Shown one piece after another: positions 43,111 through 50,605 of a stretch of 64,000 bases of DNA. This DNA is from an uncultured Eubacteriales bacterium (GTDB taxonomy: Bacteria; Bacillota; Clostridia; Christensenellales; CAG-917), in assembly GCA_900548005.1 (NCBI GenBank), contig URIZ01000001.1:186001-250000 (forward strand). Reading direction: 5' to 3'. The translations under genes were made by a program, and so were the position numbers. Numbering within the stretch: the stretch's first letter is position 1; every line of letters starts with the position of its first letter. The notes beneath the pieces were generated by a model, which saw nothing but the letters and a program-made list of their open reading frames with translations, did no database searches and had not been told where the DNA came from.

Positions 43111-43565
43111 AAGTTTTGTTTGTTTGCACAGCAAATACGTGCCGTTCGCCAATGCTCGAATACATGTTCAAGCAGTACGCGTACGCGCGCGACAAAAAAG
43201 ATATAGAAGTTGCAAGCGCGGGGCTTGTGTTGCATGACGATATTATCAATCCGCTTTGCGCTCGGGTGCTTGATGCGCACGGCGTGCCATACGATGCAAG
43301 ACGTGAAGCCAAGTTTTGCGACAAAAAGACTTTTTCGTCCGCAACCTTTGTTTTTACGATGAACGATGAGCAAAAAAGAGTGCTTGCAAAGTTTTACGGA
43401 GCGGAGAAGAAGATCCTTTCACTCTCGTCTTATCTCGGATATGACGTGCCTGATCCGTACGGACTTTCCCTTGACGCTTACGAGCAAATCTACAAAACGT
43501 TTTCCGCCGTGCTTTGTGAAATCTTTGCCAAATGCGAGAAAAAACAAAGTAAAAATCGTGGTTGA
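43107..43565 (+). CDS. ywlE: Low-molecular-weight phosphatase, probable protein-arginine phosphatase (YwlE type)
   Basis: 152 aa. The P-loop is VCTANTCRSP: Cys7 nucleophile, Arg13, and Thr11, the residue that in YwlE selects phospho-arginine. General acid in VPDPYG. Removes arginine phosphate marks put on by McsB, which would feed ClpCP; McsB is not in the window. Overlaps the t6A gene by 4 bp. Role assigned from Thr11 and synteny. Confidence 0.87.
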   Translation: MKVLFVCTANTCRSPMLEYMFKQYAYARDKKDIEVASAGLVLHDDIINPLCARVLDAHGVPYDARREAKFCDKKTFSSATFVFTMNDEQKRVLAKFYGAEKKILSLSSYLGYDVPDPYGLSLDAYEQIYKTFSAVLCEIFAKCEKKQSKNRG

Positions 43566-43683
43566 AAAACTTGCAAACAAGCAAGCATAAGCCTTGAAAA
43601 CTCAATGCAATTCGGTGAGCGCAAGGCTAAAAGCCATTGTTTAGCAGTGGGTGTAAAAGACAAAATATCTTGCAAAAAAAACG

Positions 43684-43719
43684 AACAATCCGCAAAAAAT
43701 ATTTGCGGATTGTTTTTTT
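43684..43719. terminator. Terminator, probably bidirectional
   Basis: AACAATCCGCAAA (43684-43696), loop AAATA, TTTGCGGATTGTT (43702-43714), then Ts; an A-run on the left lets it also serve the convergent ferritin-like gene. Confidence 0.9.
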
Positions 43720-43784
43720 GTGATTATGTCAAGAAATGATGTTTATCTGCGATATTAAGGGGATAAACGCTCCATTGTGCGCAT

Positions 43785-44282
43785 TTACGCTTGCACGTCA
43801 AAGTAGTTTGACAGCAAGTCTTTGAACACTTTGATATGTATCTCTTCGTCTATGATTATGCGAGCGAGAAGAGTCTTGACGCTCTCGTCCGTCAGATTGA
43901 GAATCGTGCGCTCGTAGTTGACGATTGCATTCTTTTCGCCGCGGATGTTTTCAAGCAAATACTTTCTTGGATCGAGAGTGTAGTTTGCAAAACTTCCGTT
44001 CCACCAAGTGCGCGCGCCCATGACGGGATAGCCGCCAAGCGCATATATCGCTTTGCCAAGCATCTCGTGGTGGTGCATCTCGACAATCGCCACTTCCTTC
44101 ATGGCTTTTGCGATCTCGGGGTATCTCTCGGTGACGTAGCTTTGAAAAACGTAGGTCATTACGTGGCTAAGTTCGCTTGCCGAGCCTGCGTAGGATGGCA
44201 TCAGCATCTTGCTTTCTGCGACGTTTTTGTCAACGTCGATGCTCGGATAGGGCAGTTCGCTTGCATATTTTTGGTTTTCCAT
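43785..44282 (-). CDS. Ferritin-like di-metal protein
   Basis: 165 aa four-helix protein. Glu/His ligands expected for a di-iron or di-manganese centre are visible: SELSHVM (~37), VAIVEMHHHEMLG (~65-77), GEKNAIVNYERTI (~115) and IIDEEIHIKVF (~145), i.e. E...EmhH...E...EeiH. Related to rubrerythrin or manganese-catalase/CotJC-type proteins; peroxide defence or metal storage is likely. No ribosome site; a TAAAAT hexamer ends six bases before the ATG, so it may be leaderless. Confidence 0.83.
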   Translation of the reverse strand: MENQKYASELPYPSIDVDKNVAESKMLMPSYAGSASELSHVMTYVFQSYVTERYPEIAKAMKEVAIVEMHHHEMLGKAIYALGGYPVMGARTWWNGSFANYTLDPRKYLLENIRGEKNAIVNYERTILNLTDESVKTLLARIIIDEEIHIKVFKDLLSNYFDVQA

Positions 44283-44345
44283 GCTCGCATTTTATGTTTC
44301 TTGCGTGAAAAACGTTACATTTTCAAATTATATTTGTAAAACTGC

Positions 44346-44374
44346 TTGCAAATTGCATTGGCTTATGCTAAAAT
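44346..44374 (+). promoter_or_regulatory. secG promoter
   Basis: TTGCAA (44346-44351), 17 bp, TAAAAT (44369-44374); AGGAGG at 44391-44396 follows. Confidence 0.75.
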
Positions 44375-44401
44375 CTCATAGTAACTTTTAGGAGGTAAAG
44401 T

Positions 44402-44710
44402 ATGCTTGATTCATTGAATTCTATTCTTCTTGCCGCAGAACAAGGCATTAAGTATGAAACTGCAATGAATGTTTTAATGGCATTCGTTATATTGATGGTG
44501 ATTGCGGCAGTCGCAATTATCGTCGTCATCATGATGCAAAAAGGCACCAACGACAACGTGGGCGTCATCACAGGCGCAAGCGATACTTTCTACGGAAAGA
44601 ACAAAGCAACCAACAGAGAAAGCATTCTCAAAAAAGTCACGTTCGGTTTGTTCGCATTCATTATGGTGTGCGCAATCATCTGTTTCGTGATGTGGAGATT
44701 TGTTGGCTGA
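44402..44710 (+). CDS. secG: Preprotein translocase subunit SecG
   Basis: 102 aa, slightly long. Two membrane helices (~22-44 and ~78-98) joined by the loop MMQKGTNDNVGVITGASDTFYGKNKA, which is the SecG signature region (QxGxxxxxGAS..FG). Accessory subunit of SecYEG. The usual rnr gene between secG and smpB is missing here. AGGAGG at 44391-44396 lies five bases before the ATG. Confidence 0.92.
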   Translation: MLDSLNSILLAAEQGIKYETAMNVLMAFVILMVIAAVAIIVVIMMQKGTNDNVGVITGASDTFYGKNKATNRESILKKVTFGLFAFIMVCAIICFVMWRFVG

Positions 44711-44731
44711 TTGACAAGATCGTATCAGATT

Positions 44732-44761
44732 GACCTGTGATGTTTCACAGGTCTTTTTTTT
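44732..44761 (+). terminator. Intrinsic terminator after secG
   Basis: GACCTGTGA (44732-44740), loop TGTT, TCACAGGTC (44745-44753), T8. Confidence 0.94.
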
Positions 44762-44799
44762 GCCCGCAGAATTGCGCATGTTTATCTCGCGCGTATCTC

Positions 44800-44828
44800 T
44801 TGAATATTTGCGCGCAATAATATATAAT
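44800..44828 (+). promoter_or_regulatory. smpB promoter, start at the ATG
   Basis: TTGAAT (44800-44805), 17 bp, TATAAT (44823-44828), then seven bases to ATG 44836; expected +1 is 44835-44836. No Shine-Dalgarno. Confidence 0.78.
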
Positions 44829-44835
44829 ATCGTAT

Positions 44836-45291
44836 ATGGAAAAACTTATTGCTCAAAACAAAAAAGCCTTCCACGACTACTTTGTGGAAGACACCTATGA
44901 AGCGGGTATTGTGCTTGTCGGTTGCGAAGTGAAGTCCATTCGCCTTGGCGCGATCAACCTTCGCGACAGTTTCGTCATTATCAAAAACGGCGAAGTTTTT
45001 ATGATAGGCGCGCATATTTCGCCTTACAAAATGGGCAGTTACAACAACGTCGATCCTCGCCGCAATCGCAAGCTTTTGCTCAACCGCAGCGAGATCAACA
45101 AGTTGCGCGGAAAGGTGGAGCAGAAAGGCTACACACTCATTCCGCTCAAAGTCTATTTCAAAGACGCGCTCGTCAAGGTGCAAATCGGGCTTTGCAAGGG
45201 CAAGGAGCTGCACGACAAGCGTCAAGCCATCAAAGAGAAGGAAAACGACCGCAATCTTCGCCGCGTGATGAAAGAGTACAACACGCGCTGA
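44836..45291 (+). CDS. smpB: SsrA-binding protein SmpB
   Basis: 151 aa, normal. Binds tmRNA for trans-translation. Family marks: NKKAFHDYFVEDTYEAGIVLVGCEVKSIRLGAINLRDSFV, PYKMGSYNNVDPRRNRKLLLNR and the basic tail RQAIKEKENDRNLRRVMKEYN. The tmRNA gene itself is not adjacent. Probably translated from a leaderless mRNA (see promoter). Confidence 0.96.
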   Translation: MEKLIAQNKKAFHDYFVEDTYEAGIVLVGCEVKSIRLGAINLRDSFVIIKNGEVFMIGAHISPYKMGSYNNVDPRRNRKLLLNRSEINKLRGKVEQKGYTLIPLKVYFKDALVKVQIGLCKGKELHDKRQAIKEKENDRNLRRVMKEYNTR

Positions 45292-45357
45292 GTTTTGCAT
45301 GCCTTTTACAATCTGAATCCAAAATTTTTTATATAGCGCACTGCGCACGGAGACACT

Positions 45358-46650
45358 ATGGACAAACGAATCGAAACCATTTGCGTTCAAGGCGGCTACA
45401 CCCCCAAAAACGGTGAGCCAAGACAAATTCCTATCGTTCAAAGCACCACTTTCAAATACGACACGTCCGAAGATATGGCGAAACTTTTCGACCTTGAAGC
45501 GAGCGGATATTTCTACACTCGTCTTCAAAATCCCACCAACGATTACGTCGCAAAGAAACTCGCAGAGCTGGAAGGCGGCACTGCCGGTATGCTCACCTCA
45601 AGCGGACAGGCGGCAAACTTCTATGCCGTTTTCAACATCGCCAACGCAGGCGATCACGTCATCTCTACAAGCGCGATTTACGGCGGTACGTACAATCTTT
45701 TCAACGTCACCATGAGAAAAATGGGCGTTGATTTCACCTTCATCTCTCCCGACAGCACCGAAGAAGAGATCGAGGCGGCGTTCAAGCCCAACACCAAGGC
45801 GGTTTTCGGCGAGACGATTGCCAATCCCGCGCTCAAAATGTTTGACATCGAGCTGTTTGCAAAAGTGGCGCACAAGCACGGTGTTCCGCTTATCATCGAC
45901 AACACCTTTGCAACGCCCATCAACTGCCGTCCTATCGAGTGGGGAGCGGACATCGTGACTCATTCCACCACAAAATACCTTGACGGACACGGCGCAACCG
46001 TGGGCGGAGCAATCATTGACGGCGGCAAATTCGATTGGATGGCGCACGCCGACAAATTTCCCGGTCTTTGCACCCCGGACGATAGCTATCACGGCATAAC
46101 CTATGCCACCAAGTTTGGCAAAGAAGGCGCGTTTATCACCAAATGCACGGCGCAACTTATGCGCGATTTCGGCTCTATCCAAAGCCCGCAACATGCGTTC
46201 ATTCTCAATCTCGGTCTTGAAAGCCTGCACGTCAGAGTGGCTCGCCATTGCGAAAACGGACTTGCCGTCGCAAAATATTTGCAATCCGATCCCCGCATCG
46301 CGTGGGTGAAATATCCTTCTCTTGAAGGCGATGCCGACTACGCTCTTGCGCAAAAATATTGCCCCAGCGGCACTTGCGGAGTTGTCAGTTTCGGCGTCAA
46401 AGGCGGCAGAGAAAAGGCGGAAGCGTTTATGAAAGGGCTCAAAATCGTTGCGATCGAAACGCACGTTGCCGACGCTCGCAGCTGCTGCTTGCATCCTGCA
46501 AGTTCCACTCACCGCCAACTCACCGATGATGAGCTTTATGCCGCCGGCGTTTCTCCCGACCTTGTCAGACTCTCTTGCGGTCTTGAAAACGCAAACGACC
46601 TTATCGACGACATCAAGCAAGCGCTCAACCACGCAAACGTCCAAGCGTAA
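45358..46650 (+). CDS. metY: O-acetylhomoserine sulfhydrylase (O-acetylhomoserine aminocarboxypropyltransferase)
   Basis: 430 aa, the MetY length. PLP enzyme forming homocysteine from O-acetylhomoserine and sulfide (or methionine from methanethiol). PLP lysine in VTHSTTKYLDGHGATVGG; TRLQNPTNDYVAKKLAELEGG, SSGQAANFYAVFN and SGTCGVVSFGVKGG are typical. CGGAG follows a small hairpin GCGCACTGCGC just before the ATG; no SAM riboswitch fits in the 66-bp gap. Operon with metA 24 bp downstream. Confidence 0.94.
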   Translation: MDKRIETICVQGGYTPKNGEPRQIPIVQSTTFKYDTSEDMAKLFDLEASGYFYTRLQNPTNDYVAKKLAELEGGTAGMLTSSGQAANFYAVFNIANAGDHVISTSAIYGGTYNLFNVTMRKMGVDFTFISPDSTEEEIEAAFKPNTKAVFGETIANPALKMFDIELFAKVAHKHGVPLIIDNTFATPINCRPIEWGADIVTHSTTKYLDGHGATVGGAIIDGGKFDWMAHADKFPGLCTPDDSYHGITYATKFGKEGAFITKCTAQLMRDFGSIQSPQHAFILNLGLESLHVRVARHCENGLAVAKYLQSDPRIAWVKYPSLEGDADYALAQKYCPSGTCGVVSFGVKGGREKAEAFMKGLKIVAIETHVADARSCCLHPASSTHRQLTDDELYAAGVSPDLVRLSCGLENANDLIDDIKQALNHANVQA

Positions 46651-46673
46651 ACTCTCACCAAGGAGCAATCATT

Positions 46674-47576
46674 ATGCCAATTGTTATTCCGCGCGGCTTG
46701 CCTGCGTTTGAAAACTTGCAAAGCGAAAAGATTTTCGTCATGGACAAAAAGCGCGCAGTGGGGCAGGACATCCGCCCCATCGAGATCGCAATTCTCAACT
46801 TGATGCCCACAAAGGAAACCACCGAGACGCAACTTATACGTCTTTTGTCCAATTCGCCCCTTCAAATCAACGTCACGCTCATCAAGACGGACACCTATGT
46901 GCCGACGCACGTCACGGACGACCACATGAACCGTTTCTACAAGTCGCTTGACGAGATCAAGAAGATGAAGTTTGACGGAATGATCGTCACCGGCGCACCT
47001 GTGGAAACGTTGCCGTTTGAAGAAGTGAAGTATTGGCACGAGCTTGAACAAATCATCGATTTTGCCGACAAAAACGTCACCAGCACCATATACATCTGCT
47101 GGGGCGCGCAAGCGGCTTTATACCACAAGTTCGGCATCGGCAAGCACATGCTTGACAAAAAGCTGTTCGGCATCTTTCCCACACACGCAGTCGTGAAAAA
47201 CGATATGCTTTTGAAGGGCATGGACGACACGTTCTATATCCCAAGCTCTCGCCACACGTCCGTTGACGAGATTGCTCTGCGTGAAAATCCCGACATCAAA
47301 ATCCTTGCCGAAGGCGAAGAATCGGGCGTTGCCATCGCAAAAACGCTCGACAACAAGTCGTTTTTCTTCACCGGGCACAGCGAATACGATCGCTACACGC
47401 TCCGCAACGAGTATCTCCGTGACCTTGAAAAAGGTCTCCCCATCGATCGTCCCAAAAACTATTTCGCCACCGATGACATCGACAAAGTGGACATGAAGTG
47501 GCGTTCCACAGCCAATTTGCTGTTTTACAATTGGTTGAATTATTATGTATATCAAGTCACCCCCTACAACCTGTAA
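46674..47576 (+). CDS. metA: Homoserine O-acetyltransferase (MetA family)
   Basis: 300 aa. Catalytic Cys142 in YICWGAQAAL, with the His/Glu pair in FTGHSEYD region. Residue 111 is Glu (VTGAPVETLPF), which in characterised MetA enzymes selects acetyl-CoA over succinyl-CoA. Database names often say homoserine O-succinyltransferase; the sequence and the adjacent metY argue for acetylation. AAGGAG precedes the ATG. The stop codon lies inside a hairpin repeat. Confidence 0.94.
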   Translation: MPIVIPRGLPAFENLQSEKIFVMDKKRAVGQDIRPIEIAILNLMPTKETTETQLIRLLSNSPLQINVTLIKTDTYVPTHVTDDHMNRFYKSLDEIKKMKFDGMIVTGAPVETLPFEEVKYWHELEQIIDFADKNVTSTIYICWGAQAALYHKFGIGKHMLDKKLFGIFPTHAVVKNDMLLKGMDDTFYIPSSRHTSVDEIALRENPDIKILAEGEESGVAIAKTLDNKSFFFTGHSEYDRYTLRNEYLRDLEKGLPIDRPKNYFATDDIDKVDMKWRSTANLLFYNWLNYYVYQVTPYNL

Positions 47577-47700
47577 GGGCACTATTTGGTGAATAACTTT
47601 GTCAGGCACGGCTTGCTCCAAAATCACGTACTAAATGTACGTTGGGTTTTGTTTCAAGCCGTGCCTTTCGCGTTCTTCATCCAAATATTGCCCTTACAGG
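47570..47700 (+). repeat. Long-hairpin repeat, copy C (contains the metA stop)
   Basis: Outer arms CCTGTAAGGGCA (47570-47581) and TGCCCTTACAGG (47689-47700), extending with TATTTGG/CCAAATA; inner GGCACGGCTTG / CAAGCCGTGCC; central ACGTAC / GTACGT. TAA of metA is part of the left arm. Confidence 0.8.
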
Positions 47701-47708
47701 GTAGTTAG

Positions 47709-47860
47709 TTTGCACTATTCGGCGAATAACTTTGTCAGATGCGACTTGCTCCAAAATCACGTACTAAATGTACGTTTGGGCGGGACACCCGCACCCGATT
47801 TGATGCCGTTATTGCTGCAACGGCGGCGAGCGACTATTTAATAGCAATATAGTTGCACTG
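47709..47860 (+). repeat. Long-hairpin repeat, degenerate copy D
   Basis: It begins GCACTATTCGGCGAATAACTTTGTCAG and keeps GACTTGCTCCAAAATCACGTAC and GTACGT, but the right half is replaced by unrelated GC-rich sequence, so the hairpin is broken. 47861-48090 holds no gene apart from the operator-like repeats. Confidence 0.6.
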
Positions 47861-47995
47861 AAGTGCCTAAAATTGGGCAGGGTTGACATGTGAAACATTT
47901 TGTTGTATAACATAGATACCAAAAAACATAGGGGGGATTGGTTATTGATTTTTAGGCTCAATTGTTAAATTTGGAAAATCGACAAAGGATATTTT

Positions 47996-48075
47996 TTGAC
48001 AAAATATTTATAGGAATAATCGAATTTTGTCATGAATTTGTGAACGTGGACAATTTTGTCTATACCATATTGCTA
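47996..48075 (+). promoter_or_regulatory. Operator-like GACAAAA/TTTTGTC boxes before the HTH gene
   Basis: TGACAAAAT (47997-48005) and ATTTTGTCA (48024-48032) form a 9-bp inverted repeat; GACAA-TT-TTGTC (48049-48060) is a further palindrome. A TATAAT lies at ~48073-48078, just before the helix-turn-helix gene. Autoregulation by that protein is plausible. Confidence 0.5.
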
Positions 48076-48094
48076 TAATTAAAGTGAAGGGATT

Positions 48095-48322
48095 ATGAGA
48101 AAGGATTACGCAACAAAAACGATAATAGTGCACATTTTGCTTGCATTGCAAAAATACACGACAAAAGAAAGACCTGTTTCATACACGGAGTTGTCGCGAT
48201 ATTTGCAAGGCATCGGCAAATCATGCGACAGAAAAACTGTGGCGAGAAACGTGGATTACCTCATTGCTGACGGTTTTCCGATTGGCAAAACAAATGACGG
48301 AAAGTGTTTCTACAATAGATAA
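48095..48322 (+). CDS. Small winged-helix DNA-binding protein
   Basis: 75 aa, a lone winged helix: LLALQKYTTKERPVSYTELSRYLQGIGKSCDRKTVARNVDYLIADGFPI, resembling the HTH part of WYL-domain regulators, but no WYL domain follows. GAAGG precedes the ATG. First gene of a small accessory island between repeats; the boxes upstream suggest self-control. Confidence 0.75.
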   Translation: MRKDYATKTIIVHILLALQKYTTKERPVSYTELSRYLQGIGKSCDRKTVARNVDYLIADGFPIGKTNDGKCFYNR

Positions 48323-48350
48323 TCGAAATGTATACAAAAGGGGGAAAACT

Positions 48351-48641
48351 ATGTGTAGATTCAAACAGTTTATTTACAAGACGGGATCGATAAAAGGGTA
48401 TGTCGAGACATGCGAAAACGATTTTTCGCCGTCAAAAAAGCACTACTATGTCAAAGTGAATAGGGAAGGTAAAATCTTTTATTTGACTGGACTGCATGGG
48501 GGAAGTGACGGAGAGTTGAGATTTGTTGACGATATAGAATTTGCTTTGGGATTTACAGAAATGGTTGCAATAAGAATCGCCAACATGTTAAGACAAAAAA
48601 ACATTGCGGCATTTCCGTTTTCTTTGACAAAAGAAGCATAA
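48351..48641 (+). CDS. Hypothetical protein, accessory island
   Basis: 96 aa, soluble, with beta-strand-rich N-terminus (IKGYVETCEN, HYYVKVNREGKIFYLTGL) and a C-terminal helix. No family recognised. AGGGGG six bases before ATG 48351 fixes the start. Confidence 0.65.
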   Translation: MCRFKQFIYKTGSIKGYVETCENDFSPSKKHYYVKVNREGKIFYLTGLHGGSDGELRFVDDIEFALGFTEMVAIRIANMLRQKNIAAFPFSLTKEA

Positions 48642-48718
48642 ATGGGGTGAGCATCGCGATAGATTTTTCGGCGATGTATACTAAAAAATACAATTGAAAA
48701 ACAAAAAATGGAGGATAA

Positions 48719-49036
48719 ATGATGCAAAAAATTAAAGCGGCAACGTACGTTTTGGCAATGTTATTTTTGGGTTTGTTGATTGGCGGCGCAATTGCGGGGA
48801 ACAAAGCGGCATGGATATGCGGATTGGTTTTTCTCATTCTCGATGTGATTTGCGGAATAGCTATTCAGTATTTTTGCGACAAACAGCCCAAAAGAACCAC
48901 GTGGGATTCGCTTACTGCCGAAGAAAAAAGCTTGTTTCAGCAAGAGCCAAATGCAAAACTGATTCGGGAACTTGAAAGAAGGGGGATAGACATTCAAAAG
49001 GTAATCGCCGATTATGAAAACAACTATACAAAATAA
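48719..49036 (+). CDS. Small membrane protein, accessory island
   Basis: 105 aa (or 104 from the second ATG). Two membrane helices (~8-27 and ~32-52) and a soluble helical tail TTWDSLTAEEKSLFQQEPNAKLIRELERRGI. GGAGG (48711-48715) upstream. Not recognised. Confidence 0.7.
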   Translation: MMQKIKAATYVLAMLFLGLLIGGAIAGNKAAWICGLVFLILDVICGIAIQYFCDKQPKRTTWDSLTAEEKSLFQQEPNAKLIRELERRGIDIQKVIADYENNYTK

Positions 49037-49075
49037 TAATTGAACAACCGCAAGGTTGATTTGGGGAGGCTAACT

Positions 49076-49540
49076 ATGAGTATTAAGAAAAACACTTTTG
49101 AAAGTGGAAAAGACGATTTGGCAAACGTCGAATTGATCAAAGAGTTCAACAACGTTTACAACGATGTTTTGCAAGGCAACGGACACGCCATGAAGATAAA
49201 CAGTTTTTTTGACAACCAAGCCGGAAATCTGTTGCTAGATGCATGCAAACACATGATTTACGCGCCGATATTAGGCTCGATTGCAAATCCGGTAGCCGCA
49301 TGCACGGACACTTTTGGCAAATATCCTGTCGTGTTGTATTTGTATCAAGGTCGAAGATTTTCCATGTGCGACAATGTGTACGTCATTCTAATTCTGTGCA
49401 ATGATAGGCTTAGAATGTTCACTGTCGAAACGCAAGGAAGCGAGTTTATGTTGTGCGAATATCGTGACGGAGCGCACCGCAATTACGGTTTTGTGGATTT
49501 GCAGATATTGCCGCAAACATTGCTTGAAATTGTAGGATAA
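49076..49540 (+). CDS. Hypothetical protein, accessory island
   Basis: 154 aa, soluble alpha/beta. Contains FFDNQAGNLLLDACKHMIYAPILGSI and a strand-rich second half (YVILILCNDRLRMFTVETQGSEFMLCEY). GGGGAGG (49062-49068) fixes ATG 49076. No family recognised; last gene before a long terminator hairpin. Confidence 0.68.
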   Translation: MSIKKNTFESGKDDLANVELIKEFNNVYNDVLQGNGHAMKINSFFDNQAGNLLLDACKHMIYAPILGSIANPVAACTDTFGKYPVVLYLYQGRRFSMCDNVYVILILCNDRLRMFTVETQGSEFMLCEYRDGAHRNYGFVDLQILPQTLLEIVG

Positions 49541-49573
49541 AAAGTAAGTGTCTATTGGGGAGCAATAGGGAAA

Positions 49574-49625
49574 CCGACAAATAAAACGGTTGCGAAAATC
49601 AGCAGCCGTTTTATTTGTCGGATTA
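49574..49625 (+). terminator. Very long hairpin terminator
   Basis: 20-bp arms (49574-49593 and 49602-49621) with one G-T mismatch and an 8-nt loop; arms contain AATAAAACGG/CCGTTTTATT. It ends the accessory island. The arm length is unusual for a simple terminator. Confidence 0.7.
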
Positions 49626-49721
49626 TGGAAAAGCGACAAAATCATTGTGATGAAAAAGAATAATATTTGCTTGTTTTTAAGTGGTTATAATCAATCGCAA
49701 GGCGGGTGCATATAATCTAGC

Positions 49722-50447
49722 ATGCGAAAAATGGCGAAAGAAAATATCATCGTCGTATGCACGATCGTGCTGTGTTTTATGCTGACGCTTGCGTTGTGCA
49801 TGACCTTTTCGGGAGAAGGGATTCTCGGAGTTTTCAATGTGGGCGCGGGGGAGCGGCAGGCGGTGTATGCGGTGGCGTGCGGCGGATACAGTGACATGAC
49901 TTTGGCAAGGGCGAGCGCGGACATGATAAAGTCAAGGGGCGGCGCGGGCTATGTGCTAAAAGGCGACGAGATCGAGATTATATACGCTTTGTACCCAAGC
50001 CAAGACGATGCGAAAAGGGTGGTGTCGTCCATGGGCGAAAGGGGTGTGTACGTCAAAAAAATCGAGATTGACAAAGGATCTTTCAAGTGGTGTAAAGGTG
50101 ATTTGAAAGAGAGCGTTTTTGCCGCCTTGAAATACTTTGACATTGCGTTTGAGAGTATGTACAAAGTGGCAAACGATCTCAATGCCGACATTATAAGCGT
50201 TGAAGACGCAAAGACGCAAATCAATGTTTTACGCGCACAAATCGAAGATATAAAGTGCGTTTTCTATCAAAACACAGCGGATTGCGACAAGGCGCAAATA
50301 GGCGAAATCAAGGTTGCGCTTGCAACGACTTTGGCTCTTATCGACAACGTGGATTTTGCAAAAAGCAGGGCGTTTGTCACATCGTCGATTCGCTATCAGC
50401 TTGTTCAGCTGACCTATTGCAGAAAGGCTCTTATGAGCAACGTATGA
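49722..50447 (+). CDS. Membrane-anchored SPOR-like domain protein
   Basis: 241 aa. One N-terminal span (~8-28), then a SPOR-like segment AVYAVACGGYSDMTLARASADMIKSRGGAGYVLKGDEIEIIYALYPSQDDAKRVVSSM (shown here in part: residues ~48-103), then a helical C-terminus. SPOR domains bind denuded peptidoglycan at division or spore septa; the match is by pattern only. No ribosome site; TATAAT ends five bases before the ATG. Confidence 0.65.
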   Translation: MRKMAKENIIVVCTIVLCFMLTLALCMTFSGEGILGVFNVGAGERQAVYAVACGGYSDMTLARASADMIKSRGGAGYVLKGDEIEIIYALYPSQDDAKRVVSSMGERGVYVKKIEIDKGSFKWCKGDLKESVFAALKYFDIAFESMYKVANDLNADIISVEDAKTQINVLRAQIEDIKCVFYQNTADCDKAQIGEIKVALATTLALIDNVDFAKSRAFVTSSIRYQLVQLTYCRKALMSNV

Positions 50448-50569
50448 CGGCTTGATTGTTGTATCGCCAAAACAAAAACACGCTCGTGGCGGAATTTGAA
50501 TATCGTTGCGGCGTTTTTTTGTTATTTTACGGCAAAAACGCAATCGAAAAACAAATTTGTCATAGCGTC

Positions 50570-50598
50570 TTGCCATATCCGCGCATTTAGTTTATAAT
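50570..50598 (+). promoter_or_regulatory. dnaX promoter, start at the ATG
   Basis: TTGCCA (50570-50575), 17 bp, TATAAT (50593-50598), seven bases, ATG 50606. No Shine-Dalgarno; leaderless candidate. Confidence 0.78.
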
Positions 50599-50605
50599 AC
50601 AGTTT

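Noticed and set aside
45292..45357. SAM riboswitch before metY
   Set aside because: Gap too short; only a 4-5 bp hairpin seen.
50448..50605. SRP RNA gene upstream of dnaX
   Set aside because: No SRP-type long hairpin or GGAA tetraloop signature found.
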